From: Pelobacter seleniigenes DSM 18267
Lineage (GTDB): Bacteria; Desulfobacterota; Desulfuromonadia; Desulfuromonadales; Geopsychrobacteraceae
Reading direction: 5' to 3'
Length of the DNA: 64,000 nt
Assembly: GCF_000711225.1 (NCBI RefSeq)
Contig: NZ_JOMG01000004.1
Coordinates: 496,001-560,000, forward strand
Position numbers and translations under genes: made by a program. How positions within the stretch are numbered: the stretch's first letter is position 1; each line of letters opens with the position of its first letter. This document shows positions 36,445 to 46,237 of the stretch, piece by piece. The notes below the pieces were generated by a model. That model had not been told where the DNA came from. It worked only from the letters and a program-made list of their open reading frames with translations, and searched no databases.

Positions 36445-36494
36445 TCTTTTTGATTTGATGGCGCCGGATTGCGGTTCGGCGCCATCTGAAGCTT
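36434..36494 (+). other. Long stem-loop between acpP and fabF
   Basis: GATGGCGCCG (36457-36466) pairs perfectly with CGGCGCCATC (36477-36486) around a 10-base loop. An outer pair, AAGCTTC (36434-36440) with GAAGCTT (36488-36494), flanks it. There is no T-run, so it is not a standard terminator. It may protect the acpP mRNA 3' end or act as a processing site. Confidence 0.6.
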
Positions 36495-36561
36495 CCTGCC
36501 GTTAAAAACATGTATATTCCATCCAAGCAAACGTCAATGAATTATCAAGGTGAGATGACTT

Positions 36562-37794
36562 ATGCGTAGAGTTGTAGTCACCGGCCTGGGAGTTGTCTCC
36601 CCCTTGGGCACCGGTGTTGAGAAGAACTGGGCCGCACTGACCAATGGCCAATCAGGGATCGCTACCGTGACCCGGTTCGATGCCTCTGATCTGGCCACAC
36701 AGATCGCCGGCGAGGTCAAGGATTTCGTCGCCGAGGATTTTATTGAGAAAAAAGAGATCAAGAAAATGGATCTCTTCATCCAATATGGTCTTGCCGCGGC
36801 TGATATGGCGCTGAAAGATTCCGGCCTGGAGATCACCGAAGAGAATGCCGAACGAGTCGGGGTTTTGGTTGGCTCTGGTTTGGGCGGGCTGCCAGCCATC
36901 GAGCAATATCATAAAGTCTTGCTTGAGCGGGGCTACAAGCGGATCAGCCCGTTTTTCATTCCGATGCTGATTATCAATCTTGCGCCTGGTCACATTTCTA
37001 TCAAGTTTGGCGCCAAGGGACCCAATCTTTCCTCGGTTTCAGCTTGCGCGACCGGAACCCACTCCATCGGCGACGCCTACCATATGATTGCTCGCGGTGA
37101 TGCCGATGCCATGTTTGCCGGTGGCACGGAATCGACGATCACGCCGCTGGGCATCGGTGGCTTCAATGTCATGAAAGCCCTGTCGACCCGGAATGACGAT
37201 CCGCAGACCGCCAGTCGTCCGTTCGAGAAAAACCGCGATGGATTTGTTATGGCTGAGGGTGCTGGTATTCTTATCCTCGAAGAGTACGAAAGTGCTAAAA
37301 AACGCGGTGCAGACATTTACTGCGAGGTGGTCGGTTACGGCCTGAGCAGCGATGCGTTCCATCTGACCCAGCCTGCTGCAGGCGGGGAGGGGGCTGCGCG
37401 TTGTATTGCCATGGCTCTGAGAACCGCTGGTTTAAACCCCGAAGATATAGACTATATCAACGCCCATGGGACCTCGACCTATTTTAATGATCTTTACGAA
37501 ACCATGGCGATCAAATCGGTTTTGGGTGATCATGCCAGAAAAACCCTGATCAGTTCCACCAAGAGTATGACCGGGCATGGGCTTGGTGCCGCCGGTGGTA
37601 TCGAGGCGGTGTATTCGGCTCTGACCTTGAAAACCGGGGTGGTGCCGCCGACCATCAACTATTTTGAGCCCGATCCCGAATGCGACCTCGATTATGTCCC
37701 GAATGAAGCGCGTGAAGCCGATTGCCAGGTCGCGCTGTCGAACTCATTTGGCTTCGGAGGCACTAACGCCACTTTGGCTTTTAAAAAGATCTGA
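36562..37794 (+). CDS. fabF: 3-oxoacyl-ACP synthase II (KAS II)
   Basis: A 410-residue elongating condensing enzyme. The N-terminus is [13 protein letters not shown], the nucleophile Cys is in [10 protein letters not shown] (about residue 163), the two His are in [11 protein letters not shown] and [11 protein letters not shown], and the end is [11 protein letters not shown]. It follows the acpP stem-loop. Confidence 0.97.
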   Translation: MRRVVVTGLGVVSPLGTGVEKNWAALTNGQSGIATVTRFDASDLATQIAGEVKDFVAEDFIEKKEIKKMDLFIQYGLAAADMALKDSGLEITEENAERVGVLVGSGLGGLPAIEQYHKVLLERGYKRISPFFIPMLIINLAPGHISIKFGAKGPNLSSVSACATGTHSIGDAYHMIARGDADAMFAGGTESTITPLGIGGFNVMKALSTRNDDPQTASRPFEKNRDGFVMAEGAGILILEEYESAKKRGADIYCEVVGYGLSSDAFHLTQPAAGGEGAARCIAMALRTAGLNPEDIDYINAHGTSTYFNDLYETMAIKSVLGDHARKTLISSTKSMTGHGLGAAGGIEAVYSALTLKTGVVPPTINYFEPDPECDLDYVPNEAREADCQVALSNSFGFGGTNATLAFKKI

Positions 37795-37802
37795 GGCTCT
37801 CA

Positions 37803-38240
37803 ATGATTGCAATTGCCAGCGACCATGGTGGGTTGGAACTGAAGACAGCTATTGTTGAACTTCTTCAACAGCGCAACATGGCCTATGTTGATCATGGTAC
37901 TCATGGTCAGGATTCGGTCGATTATCCGGACTATGCCGCTTTAGTTGCCAAAGCTGTGACCAGCGGAACTGCCGAGGCGGGGATCCTGATTTGCGGCACC
38001 GGAATCGGGATGTCCATTGCGGCGAATAAATTTCCGGGGATCCGTGCCGCCCTGGTCCACGATGAGTTCACGGCGCAGATGGCTCATGAGCATAACAATG
38101 CCAATATCCTGGTGCTGGGGGGGCGTTTGCTGAGCCCTGAGCAAGGGCGGAAATTGGTTGAAGTCTGGCTTGATGCGGACTATGAAGGAGGACGGCACCA
38201 AAACCGTCTGGATAAAATCGCGGCTCTTGAACAGCCGTAA
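37803..38240 (+). CDS. rpiB: Ribose-5-phosphate isomerase B
   Basis: A 145-residue sugar isomerase of the pentose phosphate pathway (RpiB/LacAB family). It shows IASDHGGLELK, DYPDYA, the active-site loop GILICGTGIGMSIAANK with Cys, and a His-rich HEHNNANILVLGG. It lies eight bases after fabF and is the last gene of the operon before a strong terminator. rpiB before glyA is a common order in bacteria. Confidence 0.95.
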   Translation: MIAIASDHGGLELKTAIVELLQQRNMAYVDHGTHGQDSVDYPDYAALVAKAVTSGTAEAGILICGTGIGMSIAANKFPGIRAALVHDEFTAQMAHEHNNANILVLGGRLLSPEQGRKLVEVWLDADYEGGRHQNRLDKIAALEQP

Positions 38241-38260
38241 AGGGAAATGGTTCATCACGA

Positions 38261-38290
38261 CGGGGCAGGCTGCAGCGCCCCGTTTTTTTT
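38261..38290 (+). terminator. Intrinsic terminator after rpiB
   Basis: CGGGGC (38261-38266) pairs with GCCCCG (38277-38282) and is followed by eight Ts. It ends the yceD-to-rpiB operon. Confidence 0.85.
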
Positions 38291-38388
38291 ATCTTTGCCG
38301 GCGAGGAGATTTATTTTCCTGGAAGAGTTTTTTCTGCTGGCTTATAAAAGAGCGTACTATTAAAGCATAGTTTTTATGGAGGAAGCAT

Positions 38389-39642
38389 ATGACCGGTCCG
38401 AATTTAGCATCTTTTGATCCCGAAATTGCCCAGGTTGTGGCGGATGAAACCCGTCGCCAGGAATATAATCTTGAATTTATCGCCTCGGAAAACTTCGTCA
38501 GTGAAGCGGTTCTGGAAGCACAGGGTTCTGTCCTGACCAATAAATATGCTGAAGGCTATCCGGCGAAAAGATATTACGGCGGTTGCGAATGTGTTGATGT
38601 TGCAGAACAACTGGCGATTGATCGGGCCAAAGAGCTATTCGGTGCTGAACATGCCAATGTTCAACCTCATTCTGGTTCTCAGGCGAATATGGCTGTTTAC
38701 ATGACGGTTTGCCAGCCTGGCGATACGGTTTTAGGGATGAACCTTGCCCACGGCGGACACTTGACTCATGGTTCGCCGGTCAACTTTTCCGGCAAGCTCT
38801 ACAATATTGTTCCCTATGGACTCAAGGCCGAAACCGGGACCATCGACTATGACGAAGTCGAAAAACTCGCCAAGGAACACCAGCCCAAACTGATCGTGGT
38901 CGGAGCCAGCGCCTACCCTCGGAAAATCGATTTTCCGGCCTTTCGCAAAATTGCCGATGCGGTTGGTGCCGTCATCATGGTCGATATGGCACATATTGCT
39001 GGCTTGGTTGCCGCCGGGGTCCATCCGAATCCCGTTCCTTATGCAGAATTCGTCACCACCACGACCCATAAGACCCTGCGTGGTCCCCGCGGTGGAATGA
39101 TCCTTTGCACTGAAGAGTGGGGCAAAAAACTCAACAGCAATATTTTTCCGGGTATTCAGGGGGGGCCGCTGATGCATGTTATTGCAGCCAAGGCCGTGGC
39201 TCTGAAAGAAGCCCTCTCTCCGGAGTTCAAAAGCTATGCCGAGCAGGTGGTGAAAAATGCCCAGGCCCTGGCCGGCGGACTGGTGGAGCGCGGCTATAAA
39301 CTGGTGTCCGGCGGGACGGATAATCACCTGATGCTGGTTGATTTCACCGGTACCGAGATTACCGGAAAGGTCGCCGAGCATACTTTGGAGGAAGCCGGTA
39401 TCACGGTAAATAAAAACGCGGTTCCCTTTGACACCCGGTCGCCGTTTGTGACCAGTGGAATTCGTATCGGCACCCCGGCGACCACGACCCGCGGGCTGAA
39501 AGAGGGGGAAATGGTCAAAGTTGCCGAGTGGATCGATCGCGCCTTGAAAAATATTGATAACCAAGCGGAGCTTGAAAAAATCAGAGGCGAAGTCAAGGAC
39601 CTGTGCCTGCAGTTTCCACTTTACGCTCATCGCTTGAAGTAA
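38389..39642 (+). CDS. glyA: Serine hydroxymethyltransferase
   Basis: A 417-residue PLP enzyme that converts serine and tetrahydrofolate to glycine and methylene-THF. The PLP Lys is in [13 protein letters not shown], preceded by [11 protein letters not shown]. The N-terminus has [14 protein letters not shown]. It has GGAGG before the ATG. It supplies one-carbon units near the dCMP deaminase and riboflavin genes. Confidence 0.97.
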   Translation: MTGPNLASFDPEIAQVVADETRRQEYNLEFIASENFVSEAVLEAQGSVLTNKYAEGYPAKRYYGGCECVDVAEQLAIDRAKELFGAEHANVQPHSGSQANMAVYMTVCQPGDTVLGMNLAHGGHLTHGSPVNFSGKLYNIVPYGLKAETGTIDYDEVEKLAKEHQPKLIVVGASAYPRKIDFPAFRKIADAVGAVIMVDMAHIAGLVAAGVHPNPVPYAEFVTTTTHKTLRGPRGGMILCTEEWGKKLNSNIFPGIQGGPLMHVIAAKAVALKEALSPEFKSYAEQVVKNAQALAGGLVERGYKLVSGGTDNHLMLVDFTGTEITGKVAEHTLEEAGITVNKNAVPFDTRSPFVTSGIRIGTPATTTRGLKEGEMVKVAEWIDRALKNIDNQAELEKIRGEVKDLCLQFPLYAHRLK

Positions 39643-39653
39643 CGAGGACCATG

Positions 39654-40112
39654 ATGCACCGACCTGGCTGGGACGAGTATTTTATGGATATCACGCATTT
39701 GGTGGCGACTCGCTCCACCTGTATGCGTAGGCAGGTCGGTGCTGTTCTGGTTAAGGAAAGAAATATTCTGGCGACGGGCTATAATGGCGTACCGAGCGGC
39801 ATTACCCACTGTGACGTAAGCGGCTGTCTGCGGGAGAAGTTGAAGGTCCCTTCCGGGGAACGCCACGAGCTTTGTCGTGGACTGCATGCGGAACAGAACG
39901 CCATCATCCAGGCCGCGCGTCATGGCGTCAATATTGCCGGCGCAACAGTGTACTGTACTGATTCGCCATGTATTATCTGTAGTAAAATGCTGATTAATGC
40001 TGGGGTCGCCGAGGTTGTTTATGCACGCGGTTATCCTGATGAGTTATCTTTGGAAATGCTTGGAGAAGCGGGAATAAAATTCCGCCTTCATGGGAAGAGT
40101 AGCGACGGATGA
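39654..40112 (+). CDS. Deoxycytidylate (dCMP) deaminase
   Basis: A zinc deaminase of about 152 residues that makes dUMP from dCMP for dTMP synthesis. The zinc site is HAEQN and PCIIC. N-terminal [28 protein letters not shown] is the ComEB/dCMP deaminase pattern. A GAGG site at 39644-39647 favours ATG 39654 over the adjacent ATG 39651. The longer frame from 39603 overlaps glyA and is unlikely. The stop overlaps nrdR in ATGA. Neighbouring glyA (methylene-THF) and nrdR (dNTP control) fit a nucleotide theme. Confidence 0.9.
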   Translation: MHRPGWDEYFMDITHLVATRSTCMRRQVGAVLVKERNILATGYNGVPSGITHCDVSGCLREKLKVPSGERHELCRGLHAEQNAIIQAARHGVNIAGATVYCTDSPCIICSKMLINAGVAEVVYARGYPDELSLEMLGEAGIKFRLHGKSSDG

Positions 40113-40567
40113 ATTGTCCATTCTGCGGTTATGACGATACCAGGGTTGTTGATTCCCGGCTCGGCAAAGAAGGGAATAACGTGCGCAGGAGACGGGAATG
40201 CCCATCTTGTGAACGGCGCTTTACGACTTACGAACGGGTCGAAGAAATTTTGCCATGGGTGATCAAAAAAGATGGTCGTCGGGAGGCTTTCGACCGCTCC
40301 AAAATCATTGCCGGAATGCAGCGCGCTTGTGAAAAAAGGCCGATTTCCATTGAAGAGATTGAAGCCATGGTTGACCAGCTTGAGCGTCAATTTCAGGAGT
40401 GCGGAGACAAGGAAATCGCCGCCAGCCAGATCGGTAAGGCAGTCATGGATATTCTGCATGATGCCGACGAAGTTGCTTATGTTCGGTTTGCATCGGTCTA
40501 CCGGCAATTTAAAGATATTAATGAATTTATGGCTGAACTGAACGATCTACTCAAAAACTCCAAATGA
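40109..40567 (+). CDS. nrdR: Transcriptional repressor NrdR
   Basis: A 152-residue repressor of ribonucleotide reductase genes. The N-terminal zinc ribbon has CPFCG and CPSC, and an ATP-cone follows ([16 protein letters not shown]). It senses ATP and dATP. The start overlaps the dCMP deaminase stop by four bases. Its targets (nrd genes) are not in the window. Confidence 0.96.
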   Translation: MNCPFCGYDDTRVVDSRLGKEGNNVRRRRECPSCERRFTTYERVEEILPWVIKKDGRREAFDRSKIIAGMQRACEKRPISIEEIEAMVDQLERQFQECGDKEIAASQIGKAVMDILHDADEVAYVRFASVYRQFKDINEFMAELNDLLKNSK

Positions 40568-40571
40568 ATCA

Positions 40572-40659
40572 CCCTGTCCTGTTGCAACAACCGGGATCCC
40601 AATTCCTGTACGGTCATTAGGCAGACAGGACTTCAGGGTATTCCGGTTTGTTTTTTTTT
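40572..40659 (+). promoter_or_regulatory. Structured region with possible pseudoknot and T-run upstream of ribD
   Basis: CCCT (40572-40575) with AGGG, and GTCCTG (40576-40581) with CAGGAC (40626-40631), form a 10-bp stem interrupted by a small bulge. Loop bases AACCGG (40589-40594) are complementary to CCGGTT (40643-40648) just after the stem. Nine Ts (40651-40659) follow. It can act as the nrdR terminator or as a leader of ribD. It does not match the conserved FMN riboswitch sequence as I remember it. Confidence 0.5.
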
Positions 40660-40674
40660 GAGTGACGGATAACA

Positions 40675-41793
40675 ATGATGGTTAGCGACCAGCAGTTATA
40701 TTATATGCAATGCGCCTTGGACCTCGCTTGCCAGGGCGTGGGCAGAACGGCACCTAATCCGGCGGTTGGTGCAGTCATCGTTAAGGATGGCGAAATCGTC
40801 GGTCGCGGTTTCCATCCCCGGGCCGGTGAGCCGCACGCTGAGGTTTTTGCGCTCAGGGATGCTGGCGCGCGTGCTCGGGATGCCGATGTCTATGTGACCC
40901 TGGAACCCTGTTCCCATTTTGGAAAAACCCCGCCTTGCGCGGAAGCCTTGGTTGCTGCCGGGGTTAAAAGAGTGTTTGTCGGCGTAACCGATCCGAACCC
41001 GCGGGTTGCCGGTGCCGGGGTCGCCAGGCTGGAACAGGCGGGTATCGAAGTTCGGGTTGGGGTGCAGGAAGAGCAATGTCGGAGACTGATTGCGCCATTT
41101 AAAAAACATATCCTGAGCGGTCTGCCGTTTACCATCTATAAAACCGCCATGACTCTTGATGGCGCGACCGCAACCTGGAGTGGAGATTCGCAATGGGTCT
41201 CCTCCGCTGCGAGCCGGCGGCATGTTCACCATTTGCGGGATCGGGTGGAGGCAATCATGGTCGGCATTGAAACGGTCCTCCACGATGATCCGTTGTTGAA
41301 TACCCGCTTGGATGACGGGGCAGGACGGGACCCGCTCAGGGTTGTTGTCGACAGCCGCTTGCGGATGCCACCCAGCAGCCGGATGTTGAAGCAGTCCTCG
41401 GCCGCGGCCACCCTGATCGCCACTGGAGCTGAAGACGCAGCCAAAATCAGGCGACTGGAGGAGGCCGGTGCCGAGGTTTTAGTGCTGCCGTTGAACGGTG
41501 CCAAAGTGTCGTTACCGGCGTTGTGGCGGGAACTCGGGCGGCGTCAGGTTCAGCGGTTGCTGCTGGAAGGCGGGGCGACCCTTGCCACGGCGGCATTGAA
41601 AGAGCGGCTGATTGATCAACTGATGCTGTTTGCGGCTCCAAAAATACTTGGCGGTTTACCGACCCGGGGCATTTTTGCCGGCCCAGGTTGTGATAAAATG
41701 GCAACTGCCGAGGTTCTTACGGATATCCGTTTTGAACAGATCGAAAACGATTTATTGATAACAGGAGACTTGAATCCATGTTTACCGGACTGA
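40675..41793 (+). CDS. ribD: Bifunctional riboflavin deaminase/reductase
   Basis: A 372-residue enzyme for the second and third steps of riboflavin synthesis. The N-terminal deaminase has HAEVFAL and EPCSHFGKTPPC (zinc ligands). The C-terminal reductase has YKTAMTLDGATATWSGDSQWVSS and LLLEGGATLA. Two adjacent ATG codons (40675, 40678) are possible. The end overlaps ribE by 16 bases. Confidence 0.96.
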   Translation: MMVSDQQLYYMQCALDLACQGVGRTAPNPAVGAVIVKDGEIVGRGFHPRAGEPHAEVFALRDAGARARDADVYVTLEPCSHFGKTPPCAEALVAAGVKRVFVGVTDPNPRVAGAGVARLEQAGIEVRVGVQEEQCRRLIAPFKKHILSGLPFTIYKTAMTLDGATATWSGDSQWVSSAASRRHVHHLRDRVEAIMVGIETVLHDDPLLNTRLDDGAGRDPLRVVVDSRLRMPPSSRMLKQSSAAATLIATGAEDAAKIRRLEEAGAEVLVLPLNGAKVSLPALWRELGRRQVQRLLLEGGATLATAALKERLIDQLMLFAAPKILGGLPTRGIFAGPGCDKMATAEVLTDIRFEQIENDLLITGDLNPCLPD

Positions 41794-42428
41794 TTCAAGC
41801 GGTTGGAACCGTGAGCAAGCTTGACCGTCGCGGTCATTCAGCCCAACTGCATATTTGCAGCAGTATGGCGGCTGACAACCTGGAATTGGGAGAAAGTATC
41901 GCTGTTAACGGCGCCTGTCTGACCGTGGTCAGTTGGAACGCTGAGTGCTTTTGTGTTGATGTCTCGCCCGAAACCCTGGACCGTACGACCCTTGGTCAGC
42001 TGCGCCCCGGCAGTGAGGTCAACCTGGAGCGTGCATTGCGCCTGGCCGATCGCCTTGGCGGCCATCTGGTCAGCGGTCACATCGATTGCACTGCTACGGT
42101 GCGCCGCCGCTACCAGGATCAGAACTCCATCCGCTTCGAATTTAACGTTCCGCAGTCGGCCCTGCCTTATCTGGTTGAAAAGGGGTCGGTCGCCATTGAC
42201 GGGATCAGCCTGACCGTCAATAAAGTTGATGGCAATGGCTTTGCGGTTGCGATTATTCCACATTCTCTTGCCCACACCACGTTACGCTCATGTCGGGAAG
42301 GGACTTCGGTGAATATCGAAACCGATATCCTTGGGCGCTATGTTGAACGGTTGCTGCGGTTTCAATCTGGTAAGGACGAGCCGCAAGGCGTTAGCCTTGA
42401 CTTCCTTGCCAAAAACGGATTTCTGTGA
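41778..42428 (+). CDS. ribE: Riboflavin synthase, alpha chain
   Basis: A 216-residue enzyme that dismutates two lumazines into riboflavin. It has two tandem lumazine-binding barrels: the N-terminus is MFTGLIQAVGTV, and the repeats show ESIAVNGACLTV and GSVAIDGISLTV. AGGAGA precedes the ATG. It overlaps ribD, consistent with coupled expression. Confidence 0.96.
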   Translation: MFTGLIQAVGTVSKLDRRGHSAQLHICSSMAADNLELGESIAVNGACLTVVSWNAECFCVDVSPETLDRTTLGQLRPGSEVNLERALRLADRLGGHLVSGHIDCTATVRRRYQDQNSIRFEFNVPQSALPYLVEKGSVAIDGISLTVNKVDGNGFAVAIIPHSLAHTTLRSCREGTSVNIETDILGRYVERLLRFQSGKDEPQGVSLDFLAKNGFL

Positions 42429-42526
42429 GATAACAGCCGACTACGACCGCGGGTCATTCTGCTGATTGAATTCTGCTGCAAAGATGATGGGTGTCGGCGC
42501 GCCGGCACAAAAAAAAGGATAACGTC

Positions 42527-43732
42527 ATGCCGATTTCAAAGATAGAAGCTGCTCTGGAAGATATCCGTCAGGGCAAAATGGTGATCCTGGTTGACGATGA
42601 AGATCGCGAAAATGAAGGCGATCTGGTCGTCGCTGCCGAGTTGATCACCGCGGAAAAAATCAACTTCATGGCCAAAGAAGGGCGTGGGCTGATCTGCTTG
42701 TCCTTGACTGAAGAACGTGCGGACGAACTTGATCTGCCGTTGATGGTCTCGGACAACAATTCGTCTTTTGGGACCGCTTTCACCATTTCCATCGAGGCCC
42801 GGCGCGGCGTCACGACCGGTATCTCGGCTGCAGACCGAGCCCATACCATTCAGGTTGCCGTTGCCGATGAGACCACTGCGCGCGATTTGGCCAGGCCGGG
42901 ACATGTCTTCCCGTTGCGGGCTAAAAAGGGCGGTGTCATGGTGCGGGCCGGGCAAACCGAAGGGTCAGTGGATCTGGCTCGCTTGGCCGGTTTGAAACCC
43001 GCCGGGGTGATCTGCGAAATAATGAATGAGGACGGGACCATGGCCAGGATGCCGCAATTGGAAGTTTTTGCGGCCCGGCATGATCTGAAAATCATCTCCA
43101 TCGCTGAACTGGTGGCTTACCGGATGCGCAAGGAACTACTGGTGCGGCGCGCGGCGGAAACCACCCTGCCAACCCCCTTCGGCGGTGATTTCAAGGCCAT
43201 TGTCTATGAAAACGATGTTGATCATGCTCAGCATATGGCTCTTGTTAAAGGTGAAATCAATCCCGAGGAACCGGTTCTGGTCCGGGTGCACTCCGAATGT
43301 CTGACCGGTGACGTGTTTGGTTCGCAGCGTTGTGACTGTGGCGAGCAGCTGCATGCCTCCATGGCTCAGATCCAGAAAGAGGGCAAGGGGGTGGTCCTCT
43401 ATATGCGCCAGGAAGGCCGTGGCATCGGCCTGGTGAACAAGCTGAAAGCTTATGCGTTGCAGGATCAGGGGCATGATACGGTTGAAGCCAATCATGTGCT
43501 GGGGTTTGACGACGACCTGCGTGATTATGGGCTGGGTGCGCAAATCCTGTCTGAACTGGGCATCCGAAAATTACGTCTGATGACTAATAACCCCAAAAAG
43601 ATTGTCGGGCTGGAAGGCTACGGCCTGGAAATCGTGGAGCGGGTCGCCATCGAAATGCCGCCCCACAGCAGCAATTTGAAATATTTGAAGACCAAACGTG
43701 AAAAAATGGGCCACCTGCTGGAAAATCTCTAG
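42527..43732 (+). CDS. ribBA: Bifunctional DHBP synthase/GTP cyclohydrolase II
   Basis: A 401-residue fusion. The N-terminal half makes dihydroxybutanone phosphate from ribulose-5-phosphate ([11 protein letters not shown] motif). The C-terminal half opens GTP ([21 protein letters not shown] zinc site and RQEGRGIGL). ATG 42527 ([10 protein letters not shown]) is chosen over the frame start at 42491, which runs through a hairpin. The hairpin GTGTCGGC/GCCGGCAC lies between ribE and this gene. Confidence 0.96.
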   Translation: MPISKIEAALEDIRQGKMVILVDDEDRENEGDLVVAAELITAEKINFMAKEGRGLICLSLTEERADELDLPLMVSDNNSSFGTAFTISIEARRGVTTGISAADRAHTIQVAVADETTARDLARPGHVFPLRAKKGGVMVRAGQTEGSVDLARLAGLKPAGVICEIMNEDGTMARMPQLEVFAARHDLKIISIAELVAYRMRKELLVRRAAETTLPTPFGGDFKAIVYENDVDHAQHMALVKGEINPEEPVLVRVHSECLTGDVFGSQRCDCGEQLHASMAQIQKEGKGVVLYMRQEGRGIGLVNKLKAYALQDQGHDTVEANHVLGFDDDLRDYGLGAQILSELGIRKLRLMTNNPKKIVGLEGYGLEIVERVAIEMPPHSSNLKYLKTKREKMGHLLENL

Positions 43733-43757
43733 CAGAAGGCAAAGTCTGGAGGAATAT

Positions 43758-44222
43758 ATGCCTGAGATTATTGAAGGAAAACTTGATGCCAAGGGCTTTC
43801 GGTTCGGCCTGATTGTCAGTCGTTTCAACAGTTTTATCTGTGATCGGCTGGTGGAAGGAGCGCTTGATACCCTGGTTCGCCATGGCGCAGAAGAGACCAG
43901 CTTGACGGTCGTTAAAGTGCCCGGTGCTTTTGAACTGCCCTTGGTGGCAAAAAAAATGGCCGGTTCCGGGAAATACGATGCGTTGATCTGCCTGGGGGCA
44001 GTGATCCGTGGCGGAACTCCTCATTTTGAATACGTCAGTTCTGAAATGACCAAAGGGATTGCCTTGGCTTCTCTGGAGTCGGGGCTGCCGGTCGCCTTCG
44101 GGGTGCTGACCACGGATTCAGTTGAGCAGGCCATTGAACGGGCCGGGACAAAGGCCGGGAACAAGGGCGTTGAAGCTGCTATGAGCGCCATTGAAATGGT
44201 TAACCTTCTGGGAGCGGTCTGA
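43758..44222 (+). CDS. ribH: 6,7-dimethyl-8-ribityllumazine synthase
   Basis: A 154-residue capsid-forming enzyme that joins the two riboflavin precursors. It shows [33 protein letters not shown] (catalytic His) and FGVLTTD. ATG 43758 follows GGAGG. The frame extends back into ribBA, but those residues are foreign to the family. Confidence 0.96.
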   Translation: MPEIIEGKLDAKGFRFGLIVSRFNSFICDRLVEGALDTLVRHGAEETSLTVVKVPGAFELPLVAKKMAGSGKYDALICLGAVIRGGTPHFEYVSSEMTKGIALASLESGLPVAFGVLTTDSVEQAIERAGTKAGNKGVEAAMSAIEMVNLLGAV

Positions 44223-44226
44223 GACG

Positions 44227-44700
44227 ATGTCCTATAATCGGCGCGTAGGGCGCGAGTGCGCGTTAAAAATGCTCTATGCACTGAAGTTAGAGCGTGAGCA
44301 GGTAGATCCGGGGCGTTTGCTGGATTCTTTTTGGGATCATTTCCGTTTTGCCGATGACGCCCTTGGCGAGCCTCTGGACAGCATAGAGGAGCCCCTGGCC
44401 ACGTCGACACGGATTTTTGCGGAGACCCTGGTCAAGGGGGTTGTCGAGTATCGGCCGGTTCTGGATCGCAAGATTTCCGAAGTTGCCAAAAACTGGTCCT
44501 TGGAGCGAATGACTCCGGTCGACCTGTCGATCCTGCGGATGTCTGCTTACGAGTTGCTCTATCTCCCGGAAATTCCGGTCAGTGTCTCGATCAATGAAGC
44601 GATTGAAATAGCCAAGCGCTATGGAACGGAAGAATCGGCAGCCTTTATCAACGGGTTGCTGGACAAGATTGCCAGGAATGTTGAAAAGGGAAGCCTTTAA
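44227..44700 (+). CDS. nusB: Transcription antitermination factor NusB
   Basis: A 157-residue all-helical protein that, with S10, supports antitermination on rRNA operons. It starts MSYNRRVGRECALKMLYAL, with the end typical of the family: PVSVSINEAIEIAKRYG and FINGLLDKI. ATG 44227 is four bases after the ribH stop. ribH-nusB is a widespread gene pair. Confidence 0.95.
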   Translation: MSYNRRVGRECALKMLYALKLEREQVDPGRLLDSFWDHFRFADDALGEPLDSIEEPLATSTRIFAETLVKGVVEYRPVLDRKISEVAKNWSLERMTPVDLSILRMSAYELLYLPEIPVSVSINEAIEIAKRYGTEESAAFINGLLDKIARNVEKGSL

Positions 44701-44742
44701 CACGTCCTTTAGACGAGAGAAATTTTCAGAATTGAGGTTGTC

Positions 44743-46053
44743 ATGAAATCCATCAAGGTGGGATTGCTTGGCTTCGGAACGATTGGAACCGGGGTCGTCA
44801 GGGTTTTTCAGAACAATGCGGATGTTATTGAAAGTCGACTCGGGCACAGGCTTGAGCTGATCAAAATAGCGGATCTGGATATCACCACCGATCGTGGCGT
44901 TCAACTTGATGCTGGTATCCTGACCACGGATGTTGAACAGGTCATCAGTAACCCGGAGGTTGATATCGTTATCGAATTGATCGGCGGTTACGAGCCGGCA
45001 AAAAGCTTTATTCTGAAAGCGATCAGCCAGGGCAAGCATATTGTCACTGCCAATAAGGCGCTGATGGCTCTGCATGGTCAGGAAATTGTTGCGGCGGCCA
45101 ATGAAAACGGGGTCTCGGTCATGTTTGAAGCCGCTGTCGGGGGTGGCATTCCGATTATCTCGGCGATCAAGGAAAACCTCTGTGCCAATCGGTTCAGTTC
45201 GGTGCTTGGGATTCTCAACGGTACCTGTAATTTCATTCTTTCCAAGATGACCGATGAGGGGGGCGACTTTGCGCCGGTCCTCAAAGAAGCCCAACAGTTG
45301 GGCTATGCTGAAGCCGACCCGACCTTTGACATCGAAGGAGTGGATACGGCCCATAAAATAGCCCTGCTGTCGGCCTTATGTTTCGGCACCACTGTCGATT
45401 TCAATCAGGTCTATAGGGAAGGAATCAGCAATATCGACGGGATCGATATTCGCTTCGCCAGCCAGATGGGGTACAAGATCAAGCTGCTGGCCATCGGTAA
45501 GAATTATGGCGACCAGATTGAGGTTCGGGTCCATCCCACCATGATTCCCGACACCTACCAGCTGGCGGAAGTCGACGGGGTTTTCAATGCGGTGCGGCTG
45601 ACTGGAGATTTTGTCGGTCCGACCTTGTTGTACGGCAGCGGAGCCGGAATGGATGCCACCGCCAGCGCGGTGATGGGCGATGTCATGGCGATCAGCCGTG
45701 ACCAGATTGCCGGGGCGCGTCCCCGAATTCCCATCATGGGCTATTGTGCAGAGCAGATCCGGACATTGCCGGTCAAAGCCATGAGCGAAATTGAAAGCCA
45801 CTATTACCTGCGCTTTACTACCGTCGATCGTCCCGGTGTGCTGGCCAAGATCGCCGGTTGCCTCGGTCGGCATAATATCAGCATCCAGTCGATGCTGCAG
45901 CCGGAAAGCCATGAAGCCGATTCCGTGCCGATTGTGTTGATGACTCATGCTGCATTGGAAGCGGATATCTCTCAGTCCCTTGCTGAGATCGAGGAGCTTG
46001 ACATTATCGTTCAACCGACCCGCCTGATCAGGGTTGAAAACGACCTCGGGTAA
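44743..46053 (+). CDS. hom: Homoserine dehydrogenase
   Basis: A 436-residue NAD(P)-dependent enzyme of threonine and methionine synthesis. The cofactor fold is GFGTIGTGVV, then VTANKALMA, EAAVGGGIPI and GILNGTCNFIL. The C-terminal ACT domain (about 355-430; DRPGVLAKIAGCLG) suggests feedback control by threonine. A strong terminator follows. Confidence 0.96.
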   Translation: MKSIKVGLLGFGTIGTGVVRVFQNNADVIESRLGHRLELIKIADLDITTDRGVQLDAGILTTDVEQVISNPEVDIVIELIGGYEPAKSFILKAISQGKHIVTANKALMALHGQEIVAAANENGVSVMFEAAVGGGIPIISAIKENLCANRFSSVLGILNGTCNFILSKMTDEGGDFAPVLKEAQQLGYAEADPTFDIEGVDTAHKIALLSALCFGTTVDFNQVYREGISNIDGIDIRFASQMGYKIKLLAIGKNYGDQIEVRVHPTMIPDTYQLAEVDGVFNAVRLTGDFVGPTLLYGSGAGMDATASAVMGDVMAISRDQIAGARPRIPIMGYCAEQIRTLPVKAMSEIESHYYLRFTTVDRPGVLAKIAGCLGRHNISIQSMLQPESHEADSVPIVLMTHAALEADISQSLAEIEELDIIVQPTRLIRVENDLG

Positions 46054-46177
46054 ATTGTGGCCGGACAGGCCTGCGGGAATGCGCGGCTTGTCGGCTTCAA
46101 TCCATGGTTTTGCACACCAAGAGCGCGCTGCACTTCTGTAAATCCAGACCAGCTGAAATCACGTTGCTGTCAAATAA

Positions 46178-46206
46178 AAAGCCCCGCTTGGAATGAGCGG
46201 GGCTTT
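46178..46206. terminator. Bidirectional terminator between hom and the acyl-CoA ligase gene
   Basis: AAAGCCCCGCT (46178-46188) pairs perfectly with AGCGGGGCTTT (46196-46206) around a seven-base loop. It lies between convergent genes. Confidence 0.9.
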
Positions 46207-46237
46207 GGCGTATTTTGGCGACCGGTTACGGTGACGG

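Noticed and set aside
40568-42526. FMN riboswitch for the riboflavin genes
   Set aside because: The conserved RFN sequence segments are not found before ribD, ribE or ribBA.
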